A DNA stretch of 10,921 bases, taken from VFMC01 sp037131575 (GTDB taxonomy: Bacteria > Actinomycetota > Acidimicrobiia > Acidimicrobiales > Ilumatobacteraceae). A program made the translations under genes and the position numbers. The stretch spans positions 1 through 10,921 of the forward strand of contig JBAXQV010000097.1 of the NCBI GenBank assembly GCA_037131575.1. Direction: 5' to 3'. The notes under the pieces are model-generated. The model was not told the origin of the DNA and did no database searches. It saw only the letters and a list, made by a program, of their open reading frames with translations. Shown here piece by piece: positions 6,313-10,921 of the stretch (its first letter is position 1; the number at the start of each line of letters is the position of its first letter).

Positions 6313-7716
6313 ATGACTCCCGATGAATTCCGTGAACACGGGCACCAGCTCATCGACTGGATCGCCGAGTACCTCGAAGGGGTCGAGCAGTACCCGGTGT
6401 CGTCGGCGGTGAAGCCGGGTGAGGTGCGCGCCATGTTGCCCGAGCACCCACCCACGGCGCCCGAGCCGTTCACCGAGGTGCTGGCCGACCTCGACCGGGT
6501 GGTCATGCCCGGCCTCACCCATTGGCAGCATCCGAGTTTCTTCGCCTACTTCCCCGGTAACTCGTCGTATGCCTCCATCCTCGGCGAGCTCGCATCGGCC
6601 GGCTTGGGCGTGCAGGGCATGAGCTGGGTCACCAGCCCGGCGTGCACCGAAGTGGAAACGCTGATGCTCGATTGGATGATCGAGCTGCTCGGCCTGCCGG
6701 CCCGGTTCCATTCGCAGAGCGCCACCGGTGGCGGGGTGATCCACGGGTCGGCCAGTGAGGCCACGTTGGCGTCGATTCTGGCGGCGCGCTGGCGGGCCAC
6801 GGGCGGGGAGATCAACCACCTCGGCGACACCACCCACCTCGTTGCCTACGCCACCTCGCAGTCGCACTCGAGTATCGAGAAGGGCTTGCGCATCGCCGGT
6901 ATCGGCACCGAGCAGATCCGCATCGTGCCGCACGACGAAGGGTTCGCGATGCGGCCCGATGCACTGGCCGAACTGGTGGCCGCCGATGTGGCCGCGGGGC
7001 TGCGCCCGTTCTGGGTGTGCTGCACGCACGGCACCACCTCGTCGATGGCGTTCGACCCCACCGCGCAGGTGGCCGACATCGCCGCGGCCAACGGCATGTG
7101 GTTGCACGTCGACGCGGCGATGAGCGGTATCGCCGCGCTGGCCCCCGAGTTCCGCTGGGTGAACGATGGGCTCGACCGCGCCGACAGTTACTGCACCAAC
7201 CCGCACAAGTGGATGGGTGTGAACTTCGACTGCGACCTGTTCTGGACCGCCGACCGGGCTGCGCTGTTGGGGGCGCTCAGCATCTTGCCCGAGTACCTGC
7301 GGTCGGCTGCGGCCGAAAGTGGCGCTGCCATCGACTACCGCGACTGGCAGGTGCCGTTGGGCCGGCGGTTCCGGTCGCTCAAGTTGTGGTTCACCATCCG
7401 CTCGGGTGGCGCTGCAGAGGCGGTGGAGATGATCCGAAAGCATGTGGCTGCCACGCAGGAACTAGCGCAGTGGGTGGCCAGCGACCCGCGGTTCACCGTG
7501 GTGGCTCCGCATCCGCTGAACCTGCTGTGCATCGCCCTCACCGCCGGCAACGAGGCCACCGACCGCTTGGTGGAGGCTGCGAATGCCACCGGGCAGGCAT
7601 TGTTCACGCGCACCGTGCTCGATGGCACCAGTGCGCTGCGCGTGTCGGTGGGCGGCACGCGCACCGAGGCCCGCCATGTGCAGGCCGCATGGGCGTTGTT
7701 GCAGTCGCTCGCCTAA
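6313..7716 (+). CDS. PLP-dependent group II amino acid decarboxylase, aromatic type
   Basis: This 467-residue cytosolic protein has the usual length of the DOPA/tyrosine/tryptophan decarboxylase family. Lys299 in N-P-H-K-W-M binds PLP. Asp267 in H-V-D-A-A contacts the pyridine nitrogen. His185 in S-Q-S-H-S-S-I-E-K is the ring-stacking His. The N-terminal H-W-Q-H-P-S-F-F-A-Y-F-P (70-81) is typical. Tyr328 in E-Y-L-R aligns with the catalytic-loop Tyr of decarboxylases, which argues against the aldehyde-synthase variants that carry Phe. Gly350 in P-L-G-R-R-F is the residue seen in enzymes accepting indolic substrates, a weak hint toward tryptophan. H-V-D-A-A-M-S-G replaces the commoner A-Y-A-G. 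ATG 6313 is chosen over upstream codons because homology begins at M-T-P-D-E-F; AGAAAG upstream is a weak Shine-Dalgarno. The product amine is unknown. Confidence 0.92.
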   Translation: MTPDEFREHGHQLIDWIAEYLEGVEQYPVSSAVKPGEVRAMLPEHPPTAPEPFTEVLADLDRVVMPGLTHWQHPSFFAYFPGNSSYASILGELASAGLGVQGMSWVTSPACTEVETLMLDWMIELLGLPARFHSQSATGGGVIHGSASEATLASILAARWRATGGEINHLGDTTHLVAYATSQSHSSIEKGLRIAGIGTEQIRIVPHDEGFAMRPDALAELVAADVAAGLRPFWVCCTHGTTSSMAFDPTAQVADIAAANGMWLHVDAAMSGIAALAPEFRWVNDGLDRADSYCTNPHKWMGVNFDCDLFWTADRAALLGALSILPEYLRSAAAESGAAIDYRDWQVPLGRRFRSLKLWFTIRSGGAAEAVEMIRKHVAATQELAQWVASDPRFTVVAPHPLNLLCIALTAGNEATDRLVEAANATGQALFTRTVLDGTSALRVSVGGTRTEARHVQAAWALLQSLA

Positions 7717-7719
7717 CCT

Positions 7720-7737
7720 TGCCCAACGGCCTGGGCA
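7720..7737 (+). terminator. Hairpin just after decarboxylase stop
   Basis: TGCCCA (7720-7725) and TGGGCA (7732-7737) form a perfect six-pair stem with a six-base loop, beginning four bases after the TAA. There is no T-tract. It could terminate or attenuate transcription before ribD, or be a protein-binding inverted repeat. The remaining gap to ribD is only 28 bases. Confidence 0.45.
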
Positions 7738-7765
7738 CGCACGCTCGCCCCGGCAGCAACCGCGC

Positions 7766-8761
7766 ATGACCCACCACCACTCGATGCTCCAGGCCATCTC
7801 GGTCGCCGCTACGGCCCGGCTCATCGCGCCGCCCAACCCGTGGGTGGGCTGTGTGCTGGTGTGCGCCGACGGCCAGGTGTTCACCGGGGCCACCGAGGCG
7901 CCGGGGGCCCGGCATGCCGAGCGGGTGGCGCTCGACGCCGCAGCGGCAGCCGGAGCCTCCACCCACGGCGCCACCGTGTACACCACGCTCGAGCCGTGCT
8001 CGCACCATGGCCGCACCCCGCCGTGCACCGATGCGCTCATCGCCGCTGGCGTGGCCACCGTGGTGTCGGCCATCGCCGACCCCGACCCGCGTGTTGCCGG
8101 GCAGGGGTTCGCCCAGCTTCAGGCCGCCGGTATCGAGGTTGTCAGCGGGGTGGAAGCCGATGCCGTTGCCGAGCAGTTGACGCCCTATTTGCACCATCGC
8201 CGCACCGGCCGACCGCTGGTGGTGCTGAAGATGGCGGGCACACTCGACGGGCGCACGGCGGCAGCCGATGGCACCAGTCAGTGGATCACCGGGCCCGAGG
8301 CGCGCACGGCCGTGCATCAGTTGCGCGCCGAGAGCGGGGCAATCGTGGTCGGCGCCGGTACCGTACGCGCCGATGATCCGGCCCTCACCGTCCGCCACAT
8401 CGATGGCCCCAGCCCGCGCCGGGTGGTGCTCGGGCATGCACCGGCCGGGGCACAGGTGCATCCCTGTCTCGAATGGACCGACTCGTTGCCGGCCTTGCTC
8501 GACCATCTCGGCGCCGACGGAGTGCTGCAAGTGCTCGTGGAAGGTGGCGCCACGGTGGCCGCATCGTTCCATCGCGAAGGGCTCGTCGATCGGTACGTGG
8601 TGTACATGGCACCGGCGTTGATGGGCGGCGACGACGGTATGGCCATGTTGCGTGGGCCGGGTGCGGCCAGCATCGACGCGCTGTGGCGCGGCCGGGTGCA
8701 CAGCGTGCGCCACGTGGGCGACGACCTCGAAATCGTCGTAGTGCCGCGGGGCCGGCAATGA
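7766..8761 (+). CDS. ribD: Riboflavin biosynthesis deaminase/reductase RibD
   Basis: This 331-residue bifunctional enzyme deaminates the pyrimidine made by GTP cyclohydrolase II and then reduces its ribosyl side chain with NADPH, the second and third steps of riboflavin synthesis. The N-terminal deaminase has the zinc site H-A-E (His50, Glu52) and E-P-C-S-H-H-G-R-T-P-P-C (Cys78, Cys87), plus P-P-N-P-W-V-G near 22-28. The reductase starts near 149 with R-P-L-V-V-L-K-M-A and has G-T-V-R-A-D-D-P-A-L-T-V-R (198-210) and V-E-G-G-A-T (258-263). It is somewhat shorter than the usual 350-370 residues; the missing part is between R-R-V-V-L (218-222) and V-E-G-G. No Shine-Dalgarno is visible; ATG at 7784 (S-M-L-Q) is an alternative start. 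Its stop overlaps the ribA start. Confidence 0.95.
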   Translation: MTHHHSMLQAISVAATARLIAPPNPWVGCVLVCADGQVFTGATEAPGARHAERVALDAAAAAGASTHGATVYTTLEPCSHHGRTPPCTDALIAAGVATVVSAIADPDPRVAGQGFAQLQAAGIEVVSGVEADAVAEQLTPYLHHRRTGRPLVVLKMAGTLDGRTAAADGTSQWITGPEARTAVHQLRAESGAIVVGAGTVRADDPALTVRHIDGPSPRRVVLGHAPAGAQVHPCLEWTDSLPALLDHLGADGVLQVLVEGGATVAASFHREGLVDRYVVYMAPALMGGDDGMAMLRGPGAASIDALWRGRVHSVRHVGDDLEIVVVPRGRQ

Positions 8762-9453
8762 GCACCGCACCGCAATCGCCATCGCCAGCGCCAGCGCAAC
8801 CGCAACCGCAATCGCCAGCGCCATCACAGCCCGCTGAGGCGCTGGTGCGCGTGGGGGATGCTGCTGTGCCCACCACCTGGGGCACGTTCACCTGTGTGGC
8901 GTTCCGCAGCACGGTCGACGATGTCGAGCATCTCGCGTTCGTGCGTGGCACCATCGACGATGGCGCGCCGGTGCCGGTGCGCATTCACAGCGAGTGTCTC
9001 ACCGGCGATGTGTTCGGCTCGCGGCGTTGCGACTGCGGGCCGCAGCTCGCGGCGGCCATGACGGCCATCGACACCAACGATCGCGGTGTGGTGGTGTACC
9101 TGCGCGGGCACGAAGGGCGCGGTATCGGTATCGGCCACAAGATCGCTGCCTACGCGCTGCAAGATGCCGGGTTCGACACGGTGGATGCCAACCTCGAACT
9201 CGGCCTCCCGGTCGACAGCCGCGACTACGCCATCGGGGCACAGATCTTGCGGGCGCTGGGCGTGCGGCGAGTGCGGTTGATGACCAACAACCCGGCCAAG
9301 CACACCGGCCTCAACAGCAACGGCATCGAGGTGGTCGAGCGGGTGGCCTTGCCCATCGCCACCACCCCCGAGAACCTCGCCTACTTGCGCACCAAACGCG
9401 ACCGGATGGGGCATCTGCTCGAACTCGGCGACGCGGCCGACGGGGCGCGCTGA
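8758..9453 (+). CDS. ribA: GTP cyclohydrolase II
   Basis: This 231-residue enzyme opens GTP to the diaminopyrimidine precursor, the first committed step of riboflavin synthesis. The zinc cysteines 80, 91 and 93 (S-E-C ... S-R-R-C-D-C-G) have the same spacing as in E. coli RibA. R-G-H-E-G-R-G-I-G-I-G-H-K (116-128) is the nucleotide-binding loop; D-S-R-D-Y-A-I-G-A-Q-I-L and L-M-T-N-N-P-A-K-H follow. A His replaces the more usual Gln before E-G-R-G. ATG 8758 overlaps the ribD stop by four bases (ATGA), so synthesis is probably coupled. There is no RibB (DHBP synthase) domain, although fused RibBA is common in actinobacteria. Residues 2-27 are an unusual Pro/Gln/Ala/Ser tail encoded by hexanucleotide repeats. 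Confidence 0.96.
   Translation: MSTAPQSPSPAPAQPQPQSPAPSQPAEALVRVGDAAVPTTWGTFTCVAFRSTVDDVEHLAFVRGTIDDGAPVPVRIHSECLTGDVFGSRRCDCGPQLAAAMTAIDTNDRGVVVYLRGHEGRGIGIGHKIAAYALQDAGFDTVDANLELGLPVDSRDYAIGAQILRALGVRRVRLMTNNPAKHTGLNSNGIEVVERVALPIATTPENLAYLRTKRDRMGHLLELGDAADGAR
8771..8824 (+). repeat. Nine-copy hexanucleotide tandem repeat in ribA 5' end
   Basis: Nine consecutive six-base units of the form CGC(A/C)A(T/G/C) run from 8771 to 8824, starting 13 bases after the A of the ribA ATG. They include CGCAAT, CGCCAT, CGCCAG and CGCAAC. The repeat encodes alternating Pro/Ala-Gln/Ser residues. Because the unit is a multiple of three, expansion or contraction changes the length of the N-terminal tail without a frameshift. 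Confidence 0.85.
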
Positions 9454-9465
9454 CTCGACGTGCCC

Positions 9466-9483
9466 CGGGCAGTAGGTTGCCCG
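9466..9483 (+). terminator. Hairpin downstream of ribA
   Basis: CGGGCA (9466-9471) and TGCCCG (9478-9483) make a perfect six-pair stem with a six-base loop, 12 bases after the ribA stop. No T-tract follows. Position and GC-rich stem suggest termination of the rib unit before the phospholipase gene. Confidence 0.5.
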
Positions 9484-9551
9484 ACTCGTATGGCACTGAT
9501 TGACTGGCGCGGCGGCCACCCGGTGAGGTGGCTCGCAGTGAAGGAGCAACG
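9484..9551 (+). promoter_or_regulatory. Leader of the phospholipase A2 gene with hairpin and Shine-Dalgarno
   Basis: A perfect inverted repeat, GCCACC (9515-9520) and GGTGGC (9527-9532), lies eight bases before the Shine-Dalgarno AAGGAG (9541-9546), which is five bases from ATG 9552. This is the best ribosome binding site in the window, and it fixes the start. The hairpin could be an operator or could affect translation. A promoter should lie in 9484-9514, but I see no convincing -10/-35 pair. Confidence 0.5.
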
Positions 9552-10052
9552 ATGAGGGCGTTCCTCAGACTGCTCGTCGTGGTCGCGTGTTCCCTGACCA
9601 CTCTCTCGGCCACGGCCTCGGCCGCAGCCCCGGCGACGGTTGCCGTCGCCCAATCGCCCCACTCGGGGGCCACCGATCTGGCGTATGTGAACCACGAGCT
9701 GTACGAAGTGCCGCTCACCGAGTTCATCGCCACGGTCGGCAAGGGCGATACCTGGTTCGATGTGTCGACCGACGGCTGTTCGGCCCCGCTGGTGGGCGAT
9801 ACCGGGCGGTCGTTCAACTTCCGCAACCCGTGCCGCCGCCACGACTTCGGATATCGCAATCTGCAGTTGCTCGAGAAGCGCTACGGCAGCGGGCACACGT
9901 ATTGGAACGCCACCAGCCGGCATCGGGTCGACGATCAATTCCACGCCGACATGCGGGCGTCGTGCCAACCTCGCCCGTGGTACGAGCGGTACAACTGCCT
10001 CGCCTGGGCCGACACGTTCTACAAGGTGGTGCGCCTGGCAGGCGGGCCCTAG
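9552..10052 (+). CDS. Secreted prokaryotic phospholipase A2
   Basis: This 166-residue protein has a Sec signal peptide at 1-24 (M-R-A-F-L-R-L-L-V-V-V, likely cleavage after A-S-A). The mature part carries the bacterial PLA2 signature N-P-C-R-R-H-D-F-G-Y-R-N at 92-103, with catalytic His97 and Asp98. V-D-D-Q-F-H-A-D-M (126-134) supplies the second helix. Four cysteines (75, 93, 138, 149) can form the two disulfides usual in Streptomyces-type secreted PLA2. Such enzymes hydrolyse the sn-2 ester of phospholipids with Ca2+ outside the cell. D-G-C-S-A-P at 74-79 precedes the core. The start is fixed by AAGGAG and the signal peptide. It converges with the Nudix gene, 25 bases apart. Family assignment is firm; the role (nutrition, membrane attack or remodelling) is unknown. 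Confidence 0.92.
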   Translation: MRAFLRLLVVVACSLTTLSATASAAAPATVAVAQSPHSGATDLAYVNHELYEVPLTEFIATVGKGDTWFDVSTDGCSAPLVGDTGRSFNFRNPCRRHDFGYRNLQLLEKRYGSGHTYWNATSRHRVDDQFHADMRASCQPRPWYERYNCLAWADTFYKVVRLAGGP

Positions 10053-10059
10053 GCAGTGG

Positions 10060-10091
10060 CTCCGGTGCGGGCGCGGGTTACCAGGCCGGAG
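10060..10091. terminator. Possible bidirectional hairpin between convergent genes
   Basis: CTCCGG (10060-10065) and CCGGAG (10086-10091) can pair around a 20-base loop. This spans the 25-base gap between the phospholipase and Nudix genes and the last codons of the latter. The large loop makes this a weak candidate. Confidence 0.25.
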
Positions 10092-10812
10092 GCTCGTCGC
10101 CTTCCACACCGTGCACGAGGCGCAGCAGTTGGTGCAGTATCCGCGCCGTGGCACCCCAGATGGTTTCGTCGTCGAGGTCGAAGAAGTAGACGGGACGTTC
10201 GACGGGCCCGGTGCCCCACCACTCTTCGCGGAACGTGAGCGGGTGGGCCAGTTCGGCCAGCGGTACCCACAGGATGCGGTCGACCTCGGCGGCTGCGGGC
10301 TGCAGGGCTGGCCGACTGCTCACCGAGCCCACGATGGGCATGATGTAGCTCTGGCTCACCACGGTGGAGAGGTGGTCGAGTTCACCGTGGAGTTGTACGG
10401 CATCGGGTGGAAGCGCCACTTCTTCCCACGCTTCGCGCAGCGCAGTGTCGGCAGCGGTTTCCCCTGCGTCCATGCGGCCACCGGGGAAGCTGATCTCACC
10501 GCGATGGTTGCGCAGGTGCATCGCCCGCTTGGTGAACAGCACCTCGGGGCCGTGGGGGCCGTCGTGCACCACCACCAGTACGGCGGAATGTCGGGCGCCG
10601 GCGAACGGGGGTGGGCCAGGCGCGGCGGTGCGACCCTGAACAGCACTGACCACATCGGCGAAACCGGGCACGGCAGCCAGGCCGGGCACGGCGGTGCGGT
10701 TCGGCGTGGTGGTGCGGCCTGCCCACGGCGGGGGCGCGCCCTCGCGCCATGCCTCGGGGCGAGGGATGTGCTGGGTGCCTCCGGGCCGGCGCTGCGGTGC
10801 CTGCTCGCTCAC
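10078..10812 (-). CDS. Nudix hydrolase, CoA pyrophosphatase (NudL-like)
   Basis: This 244-residue cytosolic protein carries a Nudix box at 112-134: G-R-M-D-A-G-E (112-118), seven residues, then R-E-A-W-E-E-V-A-L. The metal-binding E127, E130 and E131 are present; Ala133 replaces the usual Gly. The preceding L-R-N-H-R-G-E-I-S-F-P-G-G and the later I-W-G-A-T-A-R-I-L are features of the NudL/YeaB coenzyme A pyrophosphatase group, which cleaves CoA to phosphopantetheine and 3',5'-ADP. The first ~72 residues are a Pro/Arg-rich extension of no recognised fold. The start is GTG 10812, four bases after the stop of the upstream gene, so the two are probably cotranscribed. Substrate by family only. Confidence 0.9.
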   Translation of the reverse strand: MSEQAPQRRPGGTQHIPRPEAWREGAPPPWAGRTTTPNRTAVPGLAAVPGFADVVSAVQGRTAAPGPPPFAGARHSAVLVVVHDGPHGPEVLFTKRAMHLRNHRGEISFPGGRMDAGETAADTALREAWEEVALPPDAVQLHGELDHLSTVVSQSYIMPIVGSVSSRPALQPAAAEVDRILWVPLAELAHPLTFREEWWGTGPVERPVYFFDLDDETIWGATARILHQLLRLVHGVEGDEPPAW

Positions 10813-10816
10813 GCGC

Positions 10817-10921
10817 TCAGCTGGCGGAAGGGGTCCAGCCCGAGTCGCGCAATTGGGCCAGCACGGCGGGGAGGCCGGCCGTCTTCATCTTCGCCATCAC
10901 ACGGCCGGGCGATTCATCGCC
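10817..10921 (-). CDS. C-terminal tail of an unidentified protein (5' end outside window)
   Basis: On the minus strand the last 34 codons of a gene and a TGA stop (10819-10817) are visible. The tail reads D-E-S-P-G-R-V-M-A-K-M-K near its left end and finishes L-R-D-S-G-W-T-P-S-A-S. It is a basic, helical-looking segment. It is too short for me to name a family. It lies four bases upstream of the Nudix start in the same direction, which implies an operon. The reading is supported by spacing and by lack of an alternative gene, not by homology. Confidence 0.55.
   Translation of the reverse strand, partial: GDESPGRVMAKMKTAGLPAVLAQLRDSGWTPSAS

Noticed and set aside
6219..6518. N-terminal extension of the alpha/beta hydrolase to 6518
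   Set aside because: It would overlap about 200 bases of the decarboxylase gene, and its residues are Ser/Arg/Cys-rich with no hydrolase homology.
6208..7443. Long minus-strand open frame antisense to the decarboxylase
   Set aside because: Arg/His/Gly-rich, no recognisable motif, typical of high-GC antisense frames.
7717..7765. FMN riboswitch upstream of ribD
   Set aside because: Only 49 bases separate ribD from the decarboxylase stop, too short for an FMN aptamer, and only a simple hairpin is present.
7604..8827. Long minus-strand open frame antisense to ribD, with an A-L-A/I-A-V repeat at its N-terminus
   Set aside because: The apparent hydrophobic N-terminus is only the complement of the ribA hexanucleotide repeat; the rest is a shadow of ribD.

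Overview
This window looks like an ordinary stretch of chromosome from a high-GC actinobacterium. Three things point that way: strong G/C bias at third codon positions, an actinobacterial-style RipA-like cell-wall hydrolase (signal peptide, coiled coil, low-complexity linker, NlpC/P60), and GTG starts that sit directly behind TANNNT-type -10 boxes, as in leaderless actinobacterial mRNAs. The class Acidimicrobiia is my best guess, but it is inferred from gene style and no marker proves it. I see no tRNA, rRNA, CRISPR array, insertion sequence, integrase or phage gene.

Left part, minus strand (1-4769). Reading in the direction of transcription: guaA (GMP synthase), a secreted NlpC/P60 peptidoglycan hydrolase, an aminoglycoside-phosphotransferase-fold kinase of the ACAD10/11 type, and a dienelactone hydrolase family protein that runs off the left edge. 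The kinase stop and the hydrolase start share one base (TGATG), so these two are almost certainly translationally coupled and may work in one acid or acyl-CoA degradation route.

Middle (4770-6312). A small one-pass membrane protein of unknown function diverges from guaA. It converges with a minus-strand alpha/beta hydrolase of the epoxide hydrolase type. That hydrolase in turn diverges from a PLP-dependent amino acid decarboxylase across about 94 bases.

Right part, plus strand (6313-10052). A group II (aromatic-L-amino-acid type) decarboxylase is followed by a two-gene riboflavin unit, ribD-ribA, with an ATGA overlap. Then comes a secreted prokaryotic phospholipase A2 with its own strong Shine-Dalgarno. 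A Nudix CoA-pyrophosphatase-like gene converges on it from the right, preceded by the C-terminal tail of an unidentified minus-strand gene (10817-10921).

No new multi-gene system is evident. The more unusual signals are at small scale. Short tandem duplications of 14-16 bases lie at the 3' ends of three minus-strand genes. A nine-copy hexanucleotide repeat builds the N-terminus of RibA. Several inverted repeats share a 6-base stem and 6-base loop layout around the plus-strand genes. Two genes appear to start leaderless. All motif and hairpin calls are by eye, without computed energies or database searches.
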